Source: Janthinobacterium sp. GW458P (GTDB taxonomy: Bacteria > Pseudomonadota > Gammaproteobacteria > Burkholderiales > Burkholderiaceae_D). From it: a DNA stretch of 64,000 nt. Below, piece after piece: positions 19,487 through 28,087 of this stretch; position 1 is the first letter of the stretch, and every line of letters starts with the position of its first letter. Made by a program: the position numbers and the translations under genes. The notes under the pieces were generated by a model. That model saw only the letters and a program-made list of their open reading frames with translations. It was not told where the DNA came from and ran no database searches. The stretch spans positions 46,312 through 110,311 of the forward strand of contig NZ_NEGZ01000012.1 of assembly GCF_002127585.1 (NCBI RefSeq). The letters are read 5' to 3'.

Positions 19487-21312
19487 CACAACGCATATTG
19501 ACCGCCAATATCGCCAGCGAACTCGATGTCGTCGGCGCCCGCCAGCGCGCGCGGCAGATCGCCGGCCTGTGCGGCTTCGGCGTGCAGGACCAGGTACGCA
19601 TCGCCACGGCCGTATCGGAACTGGCGCGCAACGTCTACAACTACGCGGGCAGCGGCAAGATCCACTTCGCCATCGACGGGCAGACGGCGCCGCAGGTGTT
19701 CACCATCCGCATCGAGGACCAGGGGCCGGGCATCGCCGCGCCGCAGTTGCAGCACATCCTGGCCGGCAGCTACCGCTCGCCCACGGGCATGGGCCTGGGC
19801 ATCCTCGGCGCACAGCGCCTGATGGACCGCTTCCACATCGACAGCGCGCCGGGCGCAGGCACGCAGATCACCTTGCAAAAGCTGTTCCCCCGCGACGCGC
19901 CCCTGCTCGACGGCCAGAGCATCGGCGCGCTGGGCGGCAGCCTGCAGGCGCTGCCGCCGGACATCACGCTGGCCGAAGTGCAGCAGCAGAACCGCGAGCT
20001 GCTGGCCACCCTGGCCGAACTGAAGACGCGCCAGGACGATTTGCTGCAGCTGACGCGCGAACTGGAAGACACCAACCGGGGCGTGGTGGCGCTGTACGCG
20101 GAACTGGACGAAAAGGCCGACCACCTGCGCCGCGCCGACCAGATGAAATCGCGCTTCCTGTCGAACATGAGCCATGAATTCCGCACGCCGCTCAGCTCCA
20201 TCCGCGCCCTGTCCAAGCTGCTGCTCGACCGGGTGGACGGCGAACTGTCCGAGGAACAGGAAAAGCAGGTGCTGTTCATCCTGCAGGGCGCCGTCAGCCT
20301 GAGCGACCTGGTCAACGACTTGCTGGACCTGGCCAAGATCGAGGCGGGCAAGGTCGACGTGCACGCCAACAGCTTCCAGGTGGCCGACCTGTTCAGCGCC
20401 CTGCGGGGCATGCTGCGCCCGCTGCTGGTATCCGAGTCGCTCGCCCTCACCTTCATCGCCCCCGATCCGGCCCTGCAGATCCATACGGACGAAGGCAAGC
20501 TGTCGCAAATCCTGCGCAACTTCATCTCCAACGCCCTCAAGTTCACCGAGGCCGGCGCCATCATCGTCAGCGCCACGCCCCTGCCGGAACAGGATGCGAT
20601 CCGCTTTTCCGTCTCCGACACGGGGCTGGGCATCGGCGCCGAGGACGTGCAGCTGATCTTCGAGGAATTCAGCCAGGTGGAAAACCACATGCAGCGCAAG
20701 GTCAAGGGCACGGGCCTGGGCCTGCCCCTGTGCCGCAACCTGGCGGCCCTGCTCAACGGCACGGTGGCCGTGGAAAGCACGCCGGGCAAGGGATCGCTGT
20801 TTTCCGTGGTCCTGCCGACGCACTACCAGGCGCCCGAGGGCAGCCTGCCGCCCAGCGCGCCGGCCAACGACAACGGCAACGACCAGCGCATTCCCGTGCT
20901 GGTGGTGGAAGACAACCCGCCCGTGCGCCTGCTGTATGAAAAATTCCTGGCCGCCAGCGAGTTTCGCGTGGTGGCCGCGCGCAGCGTGCGCGAGGCGCAG
21001 GAGCGCTGGGAGCAGCAACGGCCGGCCGCCGTCATCCTCGACATCCTGCTGCACGGCGAAAATGCATGGCACTGGCTGGCCGAACTGAAAAACGACCCGC
21101 AGCGGCGCCAGGTGCCCGTCATCATCGCCACCGAAATCGACGACAAGCGCAAGGGCCTGGCGCTGGGCGCGGACGCGTATTACGTCAAGCCCCTGCTGCG
21201 CCAGCAGCTGCTGTCGACCCTGCGCGCCCTGCTGGGCCACACAAACAACCGGCAAGCGCCGGACACGCCGCAAGGCACAACCAACTGGGATAATGCGCAT
21301 GCTACCGGATAA
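19483..21312 (+). CDS. Hybrid histidine kinase with N-terminal RsbT/RsbW-like ATPase domain and C-terminal receiver
   Basis: The product is 609 residues, starting at an ATG that overlaps the previous stop. Residues 1-132 form a third Rsb-type ATPase (N box [13 protein letters not shown] with Glu46 and Asn50; G1 DQGPGI; G2 GMGLGILGA). A coiled coil (about 162-225, [20 protein letters not shown]) leads to a HisKA domain with phospho-acceptor His231 in [11 protein letters not shown], a HATPase_c domain ([17 protein letters not shown]) and a receiver (about 480-600, VLVVEDN, VILDILL, YYVKPL). The layout suggests that the stressosome output is passed directly into a His-Asp phosphorelay instead of a sigma factor pathway. 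It has no membrane helices. Confidence 0.88.
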   Translation: MTQRILTANIASELDVVGARQRARQIAGLCGFGVQDQVRIATAVSELARNVYNYAGSGKIHFAIDGQTAPQVFTIRIEDQGPGIAAPQLQHILAGSYRSPTGMGLGILGAQRLMDRFHIDSAPGAGTQITLQKLFPRDAPLLDGQSIGALGGSLQALPPDITLAEVQQQNRELLATLAELKTRQDDLLQLTRELEDTNRGVVALYAELDEKADHLRRADQMKSRFLSNMSHEFRTPLSSIRALSKLLLDRVDGELSEEQEKQVLFILQGAVSLSDLVNDLLDLAKIEAGKVDVHANSFQVADLFSALRGMLRPLLVSESLALTFIAPDPALQIHTDEGKLSQILRNFISNALKFTEAGAIIVSATPLPEQDAIRFSVSDTGLGIGAEDVQLIFEEFSQVENHMQRKVKGTGLGLPLCRNLAALLNGTVAVESTPGKGSLFSVVLPTHYQAPEGSLPPSAPANDNGNDQRIPVLVVEDNPPVRLLYEKFLAASEFRVVAARSVREAQERWEQQRPAAVILDILLHGENAWHWLAELKNDPQRRQVPVIIATEIDDKRKGLALGADAYYVKPLLRQQLLSTLRALLGHTNNRQAPDTPQGTTNWDNAHATG

Positions 21313-22813
21313 CAACAGCGATGCTCTGATCCTCAACGTCGATGACAGCGACGGCGCACGCTACGCCAAGTCGCGCATCCTCACGCGCGCCGGCTTCAAG
21401 GTGATCGAAGCGTCGAACGGCGGCGACGCGCTGCTGCGCGCCCGCCAGGAGCGCCCGAACCTGATCCTGCTCGACGTCAAGCTGCCCGACATCAATGGCC
21501 TGGAGGTATGCCGCCAATTGAAGGGCGGAGCCGACACGAACACCATCCTGGTGCTGCAGACGTCGGCCTCGTGCATCGGCACGGCCGACAAGATCCGCGC
21601 CCTCGACGGCGGCGCCGACAACTACCTGGTCGAGCCGATCGAGGCCGATGAACTGATCGCCAACGTCAAGGCGCTGCTGCGCCTGGGCAAGGTGGAGCGC
21701 GCGCTGCGCGACGTCGACCGCCGCAAGGATGAATTCCTGGCCACCCTGGCGCACGAATTGCGCAATCCGCTGGGCCCCATCCGCACGGCGCTGGCCCTGC
21801 TGTGCAAGCTCGACCCCGTCGTGCCGGCCATGCAGGACAATGCGCGCCGCACCATCGCCCGCCACACGGACCACCTGGTGCGCCTGGTGGACGACCTGCT
21901 CGACGTGTCGCGCATTTCGCAGGGCAAGATTTCGCTGCAGTGGGAAAGCGTCAGCCTGGCCAGCGTCATCCGCAGCGCCGTCGAAACCAGTTCGCACAGC
22001 ATCGCGGCGCGCGGCCATGCGCTCGACGTGAATCTGCCCGTGGAAGAATTGTGGGTCAGCGGCGACGCCGTGCGCCTGTCGCAGATCGTCGCCAACCTGC
22101 TGCTCAACGCGGCCAAGTTCACGGCGCCGGGCGGACGCATCGTCGTTAGCGCCGAACGCGACGGCGACGGCGTGCGCATCCGCCTGAGCGACAACGGCAT
22201 CGGCATCGACGCCGCCAGCATCGACAGCATCTTCGGCCTGTTCGCGCAGAGCGGGCACTCTCCCGACCGGGTGCAGGACGGCCTGGGCATCGGCCTGTCG
22301 CTGGTGCGCAACCTGGTGCAGCTGCACGGCGGCCAGGTCAGCGTGCGCAGCCCCGGCGTGGGCCTGGGCAGCACCTTTGAAGTCCATCTGCCGCTCGACG
22401 CCAACGTGCCGCTGCCCGTGCCCGCCGCCGCGCCGCAGGACGCCGGCAGCAGTCAGCGCATCCTCGTCGTCGACGACAACTGCGACGCGGCCGACACCCT
22501 GGCCGAGCTGCTGGAAATCTACGGCCACACAGTGTGCACGGCCTACACGGGCGGCCAGGCCACGCAGCGCACGCTGGAATTCCGGCCCGACATCGTCTTC
22601 CTCGACATCGGCCTGCCCGACATGAATGGCTACGAAGTGGCCGTCAAGCTGCGCCAGCTGCCGATCCCGCAGCACTTCCGGCTGGTGGCGCTGACCGGCT
22701 ATGGCCAGGAACACGACCGCCAGGCCGCCATGCAGGCCGGTTTCGATGAACATTTCGCCAAGCCCGTCGATTTCGGCAAGCTGGCCAGCCTGGGGCTGCA
22801 TATCGGGGCGTGA
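21293..22813 (+). CDS. REC-HisKA-HATPase-REC hybrid histidine kinase
   Basis: The 506-residue cytosolic kinase overlaps the previous gene by 20 bases. The N-terminal receiver (about 10-130) has acidic residues NVDDSD and phospho-acceptor Asp61 in LLDVKLP, but the conserved Lys-Pro is Glu114-Pro115 (YLVEPI), which should alter its phosphorylation. HisKA follows with His156 in LAHELRNPLG, then HATPase_c (NLLLNAAKFT, DNGIGID, GLGIGLSL) and an intact C-terminal receiver (VVDDNCDAAD, FLDIGLPDMNGYE, AKPV). It is the last gene of the Rsb operon and is the likely outlet, though no DNA-binding regulator follows it. Confidence 0.9.
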   Translation: MRMLPDNNSDALILNVDDSDGARYAKSRILTRAGFKVIEASNGGDALLRARQERPNLILLDVKLPDINGLEVCRQLKGGADTNTILVLQTSASCIGTADKIRALDGGADNYLVEPIEADELIANVKALLRLGKVERALRDVDRRKDEFLATLAHELRNPLGPIRTALALLCKLDPVVPAMQDNARRTIARHTDHLVRLVDDLLDVSRISQGKISLQWESVSLASVIRSAVETSSHSIAARGHALDVNLPVEELWVSGDAVRLSQIVANLLLNAAKFTAPGGRIVVSAERDGDGVRIRLSDNGIGIDAASIDSIFGLFAQSGHSPDRVQDGLGIGLSLVRNLVQLHGGQVSVRSPGVGLGSTFEVHLPLDANVPLPVPAAAPQDAGSSQRILVVDDNCDAADTLAELLEIYGHTVCTAYTGGQATQRTLEFRPDIVFLDIGLPDMNGYEVAVKLRQLPIPQHFRLVALTGYGQEHDRQAAMQAGFDEHFAKPVDFGKLASLGLHIGA

Positions 22814-22931
22814 CGCCGGCGGCCGCCGCCGGCATATCGGCGGTCGGCTATAATCGGCGCAGGCGCGGCGGCGACGTCCGGCGCCGCCGCGCCTGCCCGC
22901 ATGCCTGCATGCCTCCCCCTGGAACCACGAC

Positions 22932-24053
22932 ATGAAAACCCGCACGCCGCTGCTGCGCATCACCATGATACTGGGCGCCCTGCACGCCCTGCTGGGCTGG
23001 CTGCTGCTGCCTGCGCTGCCCGTCGGCCCGGCCGGCTGGCTGGCCGGCGGCGCCGTCCTGCTGGCCTCGACCATGCTCATGCCGATGACCATCTTCGCCC
23101 GCGCCGTCACCCATGACGCGCGCCTGGCCGACCGCCTGAGCTGGGCCGGCTCGCTGTGCATGGGCTTTTTTTCCTCGCTGTTCGTGCTCACCGCGCTGCG
23201 CGAACTGCTGCTGCTGATTCCCGCCACGCGCCCGCACGCCCAGGCCTCCGCCGTGGCGGCGCTGGCCGTGGCCCTGCTGGCCACCATCCTTGGCTTCATC
23301 AACGCCCGGCGGGTGGCGCGCGTGCGCGAAGTCGACGTGCCGATCGCCGGCCTGCCGGCCGCCCTGCACGGTTACAGCATCGTGCAGCTGAGCGACATCC
23401 ACGTGGGCGCCACCATCAAGCGCGCCTACGTGGAGGCCATCGTGGCGCGCGCCAACGGCCTGCAGGCGGACCTCATCGCCATCACGGGCGACGTGGTCGA
23501 CGGCACGGTGGCCCAATTGGGCGCGCATACGGCGCCGCTCGGCGATCTCCGGGCGCGCCACGGCGTGTTTCTCGTCACGGGCAACCACGAATACTATTCG
23601 GGCGCCGCGCCGTGGGTGGCGGAATTTCGCCGCCTGGGCTTGCGCGTGCTGATGAACGAACATGCGGTGCTCGAACACGACGGCGCGCGCCTGGCGATCG
23701 CCGGCGTCACCGATTTCAATGCCGGCGCCTTTGATACGGATCAGCGCAGCGACCCGCAGGCCGCCATCGCCGGCGCGCCAGCCGATATCCCCCGCATCCT
23801 GCTGGCGCACCAGCCGCGCAGCGCGCCCGAGGCGGAAGCGGCCGGCTACGACCTGCAATTGTCAGGCCACACGCACGGCGGCCAGTTCTGGCCCTGGAAC
23901 CTGTTCGTGCCGCTGCAGCAGCCCTACGTGGCGGGCCTGCACCGGCAAGGCCGCCTGTGGATTTACGTCAGCCGCGGCACCGGTTACTGGGGCCCGCCCA
24001 AGCGCATCGGGGCGCCGGCGGAGATTACGCGGCTCAGGCTGGTGGCGGCATAG
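22932..24053 (+). CDS. Membrane-anchored calcineurin-like metallophosphoesterase
   Basis: The product is 373 residues. The first 140 contain about four hydrophobic helices (LLGWLLLPALPVG, GAVLLASTMLMPMTIF, GFFSSLFVLTALRELLLLI, VAALAVALLATILGFI). The rest is a metallophosphoesterase with its metal-binding motifs in order: LSDIHVG, ITGDVVDG, VTGNHEY and LSGHTHGGQFWP. The layout matches the YkuE/YaeI-like group, some of which hydrolyse UDP-2,3-diacylglucosamine or other phosphodiesters at the membrane. The substrate is unknown. It ends 3 bases from the convergent DUF4303-like gene. Confidence 0.88.
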   Translation: MKTRTPLLRITMILGALHALLGWLLLPALPVGPAGWLAGGAVLLASTMLMPMTIFARAVTHDARLADRLSWAGSLCMGFFSSLFVLTALRELLLLIPATRPHAQASAVAALAVALLATILGFINARRVARVREVDVPIAGLPAALHGYSIVQLSDIHVGATIKRAYVEAIVARANGLQADLIAITGDVVDGTVAQLGAHTAPLGDLRARHGVFLVTGNHEYYSGAAPWVAEFRRLGLRVLMNEHAVLEHDGARLAIAGVTDFNAGAFDTDQRSDPQAAIAGAPADIPRILLAHQPRSAPEAEAAGYDLQLSGHTHGGQFWPWNLFVPLQQPYVAGLHRQGRLWIYVSRGTGYWGPPKRIGAPAEITRLRLVAA

Positions 24054-24056
24054 GCA

Positions 24057-24809
24057 TCAATCAGCCCAGCTGGCCATCCACGCCTCGAAACGCGCCACCA
24101 CGGCCGGCGGATTCAGACGCGCCATCGCGCCTTCCAGCGGCCCGCTGTCGCTGACCTCGAACAGCAGCACGCAATCGTCGCGCTCGGCGCCCGTGCCGAA
24201 TACCCCTTCGGCGCCGAGCTGCGCCAGCGCCGCGACGCAGGCGTCGAACACGCCGGTGCGGAAGGTGGCGAATGCGACGTCGAACGGCAGCTCGCGGTGC
24301 GCCTGCAGCAGCAAGCGGTAGGCGCTGTCGAAACAGGCGCCACCTTCGTCAAACGCCCATTCGGCCGGGTTCCACAGCATCTCTTCGCCGTATTCCGAGG
24401 CGGCCAGCGCTTCGCGGCTGTTCGCCATGCAGCCGATGGTCATCGCGCTGTCGTCGCTCACCAGCGCGAAAGCGTCGATGTGCTGTTCCGGATGCGCGCG
24501 GCGCACGCAGTCGACAGCCCGGCGCGCGGCGTGCGCCACCAGCGCTTGCAGCTGCGCGAAATCAAACACTGCCGGGTCGATGACGCTGGCGCGCGCCAAG
24601 GCGTAGCCATCGGCGAGGGCCGCCTGGCACCGGGCGCCGTACGCGGCCTGCGCCTCGGCCTCGCTGGCGTAGTGCGTGCGCGTCTCCTCGCCCCAGGTCA
24701 TGGCCGCGCCGGCGGCCGTCCACACGGTCGCGCCGAAGACGCGCGCTTCGCGGAAATGCGAGGGTTGATCGCCGTCAAAGGTGTAAAACAGGCTGTAATT
24801 ACTATGCAT
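24057..24809 (-). CDS. DUF4303-like protein
   Basis: The product is 250 residues with no signal peptide or membrane helix. The N-terminal 70 residues (FREARVFGATVWTAAG, MTWGEETRTHYASEAEAQAAY) resemble a WGR-like fold, while the rest (AFALVSDDSAMTIGCMANSRE, MLWNPAEWAFDE, CVLLFEVSDSGP) fits DUF4303, a family common near polymorphic-toxin immunity genes but of unproven role. Here no toxin gene is adjacent. It precedes the LysR gene stop by 16 bases on the same strand, and could share its transcript. Confidence 0.65.
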   Translation of the reverse strand: MHSNYSLFYTFDGDQPSHFREARVFGATVWTAAGAAMTWGEETRTHYASEAEAQAAYGARCQAALADGYALARASVIDPAVFDFAQLQALVAHAARRAVDCVRRAHPEQHIDAFALVSDDSAMTIGCMANSREALAASEYGEEMLWNPAEWAFDEGGACFDSAYRLLLQAHRELPFDVAFATFRTGVFDACVAALAQLGAEGVFGTGAERDDCVLLFEVSDSGPLEGAMARLNPPAVVARFEAWMASWAD

Positions 24810-24825
24810 GATAATTTTTCATCGT

Positions 24826-25749
24826 TTAATCAGCCCGCATCTGCGCGGCGAAATCGCGCTGGCGGAACTGCTCCAGCAAAAAATCGACAAACACGCGCGT
24901 CTTCGCGGGCAGGAGTTTCTTGCTGGGATAGTACACGGACAGGGGGCCGGAATCGGCATGCCAGCCGGGCAGCAGGCGGATCAACGCGCCGCTGCGCAAG
25001 TGGGCCAGCGCGTGCGGCATGGGCAGCAGCGCCACGCCGACGCCCATGACAGCCGCCTGCGCCATCGCGTCCGGGTCGTCGAAGATGGCGCGCGGCCGGC
25101 ATTCGGCCACGCCTTCGCCGCCCTGCCCGTCGCGCAGTATCCAGCTGCGCAGGCGTCCGCTGCCGGCCGAGCGGCGCGCCACGCCGTCCAATTGCGCCAG
25201 ATCCAGCGGATGCGCGGGCATGGTCTTGCCCTGCATGAAGGCGGGCGACGCCGTGGCGACAACGTGGGCGTGGCCCAGCTCGCGCGCCACCACGCCCGGC
25301 GTCAATTCGATGCCGCCGCCGATGGCGACATCAAACCCCTCGCCGATCAAATCCACCTGCCGGTTGTCGAAATGGCAGTCGGGGATGACGCCCGGGTAGC
25401 GCGCGATGAATTCGCCCAGCAGCGGCACCACGTAGCTGCGCCCGAACGACGGCGCCATGCTGATCTTCAGGATGCCGGCCGGCTGGCCGCCCTCTTCCGC
25501 CACGCCGGCGATGGCCTCGCGCAGGGTCGCCAGGGCGCCGCCTATCTGCTGCAGGAAGCGCTCGCCCCCTTCCGTCAGGGTCAGGCGGCGCGTGCTGCGC
25601 TGGAACAGGCGCAGGCCCAGGCTCGTTTCCAGCCGCGCCACGTTCTTGCTGACGGCGGCCGGCGTCAGCCCCAGGCGGCGCGCGGCCGCCGAAAAGCTGC
25701 CCAGTTCGGCGGACAGCACAAACGATTGCAAATGATTGAGGGCGTCCAT
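24826..25749 (-). CDS. LysR-family transcriptional regulator
   Basis: The 307-residue regulator has the standard N-terminal winged helix (MDALNHLQSFVLSAELGSFSAAARRLGLTP broken here into LQSFVLSAELGSFS and AAVSKNVARLETSLGLRLF) and a C-terminal substrate-binding domain (GILKISMAPSFG, LPHCH-less effector pocket, VAIGGGIE). It is divergent from the SDR gene at 25874 with a 124-base AT-rich gap, the usual arrangement for a LysR regulator controlling its neighbour. It belongs to the large group related to DhcR/CrgA-like regulators. The ligand is unknown. Confidence 0.92.
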   Translation of the reverse strand: MDALNHLQSFVLSAELGSFSAAARRLGLTPAAVSKNVARLETSLGLRLFQRSTRRLTLTEGGERFLQQIGGALATLREAIAGVAEEGGQPAGILKISMAPSFGRSYVVPLLGEFIARYPGVIPDCHFDNRQVDLIGEGFDVAIGGGIELTPGVVARELGHAHVVATASPAFMQGKTMPAHPLDLAQLDGVARRSAGSGRLRSWILRDGQGGEGVAECRPRAIFDDPDAMAQAAVMGVGVALLPMPHALAHLRSGALIRLLPGWHADSGPLSVYYPSKKLLPAKTRVFVDFLLEQFRQRDFAAQMRAD

Positions 25750-25873
25750 GCGCCTATTCTACCCGCTCATTTGATACTGATAGTTGAAATTGATTGTAGC
25801 GATTCATGGCTACCGCGCAGGCAATGCATGGCCGATACTGGCTGCATCTTCTCCACCACACAGAAAGCCCATC

Positions 25874-26638
25874 ATGCAAACCCAAGCCACCACCACCTCC
25901 CGTCCGCTGCACGACAAGATCGCCTTTGTGACGGGCGGCTCGCGCGGCATCGGCGCGGCCATCGTCCGGCGCCTGGCCAGCCAGGGCGCCACCGTCGTCT
26001 TCACCTATCAAAGCTCGGCCGCCGAAGCGCAGGCGCTGGCCGCCACGGTGAAGGCGGCAGGCGGCACGGCGCACGGCGTGCAGGCCGATGCGGCCGACGC
26101 CGCGGCCCTGACGGCCGCGATCGCCAGGGTGGCGGCGCAGTTCGGCCGCCTCGACATCCTGATCAACAACGCGGGCGTGTTCCTGCCCGGCGCCATCGAC
26201 GATTTTTCGCTGGAAGACTTCGACAAGACGATTGCCGTCAACGTGCGCGCCGTGTTCGTCGCCATCAAGGCGGCCGTGGCGCACATGCCAACGGGCGGGC
26301 GCATCATCAACATCGGCAGCACGAATGCGCACCGCATGCCGTTCGGCGGCGCGGCCGCCTACGCCATGAGCAAATCGGCGCTGATCGGCCTGACGCAAGG
26401 CCTGTCGCGCGACCTGGGCCCACGCGGCATCACCATCAACAACGTGGAACCTGGCCCCGTCGCCACCGACATGAACCCGCCCACGGGCGACTTCGCGGAC
26501 CTGATGCACGGCCTGATGGCGCTGCCCCGCCACGGCACGGCCGATGAAATCGCCGGCATGGTGGCCTACCTGGCCAGCGCGGAAGCGGCCTTCGTCACGG
26601 GCGCGGGACTGAAGATCGACGGCGGCTTCGCGGCATAA
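25874..26638 (+). CDS. SDR-family NAD(P)-dependent oxidoreductase
   Basis: The 254-residue enzyme has the Rossmann motif VTGGSRGIGAAIV near residue 20, NNAG in LINNAGVFLP, catalytic Ser in NIGSTNAH and the YxxxK pair in AAYAMSKSA, ending with FVTGAGLKIDGGF. It resembles 3-oxoacyl-ACP reductase-like SDRs. The ATG at 25874 is preceded by AGAAAG; a longer upstream reading overlaps the divergent promoter and is rejected. Probable control by the divergent LysR regulator. The substrate cannot be predicted. Confidence 0.92.
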   Translation: MQTQATTTSRPLHDKIAFVTGGSRGIGAAIVRRLASQGATVVFTYQSSAAEAQALAATVKAAGGTAHGVQADAADAAALTAAIARVAAQFGRLDILINNAGVFLPGAIDDFSLEDFDKTIAVNVRAVFVAIKAAVAHMPTGGRIINIGSTNAHRMPFGGAAAYAMSKSALIGLTQGLSRDLGPRGITINNVEPGPVATDMNPPTGDFADLMHGLMALPRHGTADEIAGMVAYLASAEAAFVTGAGLKIDGGFAA

Positions 26639-26668
26639 AAAAGGGGCCAGACTCTCCAGTCTGGCCCC
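26637..26668. terminator. Intrinsic terminator between SDR gene and cytochrome pseudogene
   Basis: GGGGCCAGACT (26643-26653) pairs perfectly with AGTCTGGCCCC (26658-26668) around a 4-base loop. On the minus strand the stem is followed by six T (26642-26637), a full intrinsic terminator for the dehydrogenase operon; on the plus strand it lies just past the SDR stop. Confidence 0.88.
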
Positions 26669-26691
26669 CGCTTCCGTATCAGGCTTTGTCT

Positions 26692-28087
26692 TTAAGGTGC
26701 TTGGACGTCCTTGCGCCGGCGTCCGCGCCACCACAGCAGCAAGGCCAGCAGCACCAGCACGCCGACGATGATGCCGGCGCGGGCCAGGCCGATCAGGTTC
26801 GACGGCGCGCCGCCGTTGCGCAAGGTCGTCACCTGCTCCGCCGTCACCTTGACGTCAGGATTGCCGTACATCGTCTGCACGTAATTACCGAGGGTGACGA
26901 TCTGCTCGTCCGACAGGGTCTGGCGGAAGACGGGCATCAAATGTCCGCTGCCGCCATCCTGCCGGTCCACGCCATCGAGTATCGCCATCACCAGGTTGTT
27001 GCTGTTGCTGCGGCCCGTCACCGAGTTGTGGAACAGCGGCGGCAGGCTGCCGTCGAAACTGTCCTCGCCCCGGGCCTGGTGGCAGCTGGCGCACTGCGCA
27101 TCGTACAGCTGCGCGTCCGACATCTTGCTGAGGTTTTGCGGCAGCGCCACGCCGCGGATGGCAGCCAGTTCGTCCCGCCTGGCCCCATTGCGTTACCGGC
27201 CTGGTGTCGGCCTTGTCGCGGATGGCCGGCACGCTCTTGACGTAGTGCGCGATGGCGCTCAGGTCCGCGTCGCTCAAGTGCTTCAGGCTATGGTCGATGG
27301 CTTCGGCCCTCGGTCCCGCCGCCTGCGCCTTGCCGGCCGCGCGGCCCGTGCGCAGGTAGCCGGCCAGCTCCTGCTGGCTCCAGCCGCCCACGCTGCTGTT
27401 CACGTCCGAGCTGATGTTCGGCGCATGCCAGGTGCCCAGGTCCGCGCCGCCCAGCTGTTTCGACAGTTGCTCGGCCATCAGCGCATTGCGCGGCGTGTGG
27501 CAGGTGCTGCAGTGGGCCAGCCCTTGCGCCAGGTAGGCGCCGCGGTTCCACTCCATGCTTTTCGCCGTATCGGCGACGAACGGCTTTTTATCGAGGAAGA
27601 GCCAATTCCAGCCCGCCATCGACAGGCGGATGTTGAACGGGAACGGCAAGTCCGTCTTTTGCGCCGGCGCAGTATCGACCGCCGCCACGCCATGCATGAA
27701 GTAGGCGTACAGGGCCGCCGTGTCGTCGTCCGTCACCCTGGCGTAGGCCGTGTAGGGCATGGCCGGGTACAGGTTGGCGCCATCGGCCCGCACGCCATGG
27801 CGCACGGCGTCGGAAAACTGCTTGAGCGTGTAGTTGCCGATGCCGCGCGTTGTCGATGGCGTGATGTTGGTGGCAACGATGGCCCCCAGCGGCGTGGCCA
27901 GGGACAGGCCGCCCGCCATCGGCTTGCCGCCAGGCGCGCTATGGCAGGCGATGCAGTCGCCCGCCGTGGCCAGGTAGCGGCCACGCTCGATCGCCTGCAC
28001 ATCCGCGCCCGGCGCTTGCGCCGCCAGCACGGGCAAGGCCAGGGACAGCAAGGCGGCGCCGGCCGCCATTCTGCAGGCCGCCATCAT
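26692..28087 (-). pseudogene. Frameshifted triheme cytochrome c subunit of a membrane dehydrogenase
   Basis: Two frames together give a cytochrome c of about 465 residues: a signal peptide (GAALLSLALPVLAAQ), three heme motifs CIACH, CSTCH and CASCH, and a C-terminal anchor (GIIVGVLVLLALLLWW). This is the usual electron-transfer subunit of gluconate, sorbitol or alcohol dehydrogenases, passing electrons to ubiquinone. The first two hemes are in one frame and the third in another. The shift lies at a run of four C (27183-27186); removing one base restores TQWARRDELAAIRG. Start overlaps the stop of the flavoprotein gene (ATGA). The adjacent flavoprotein is also broken, so this is decay and probably not a sequencing error. 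Confidence 0.85.
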
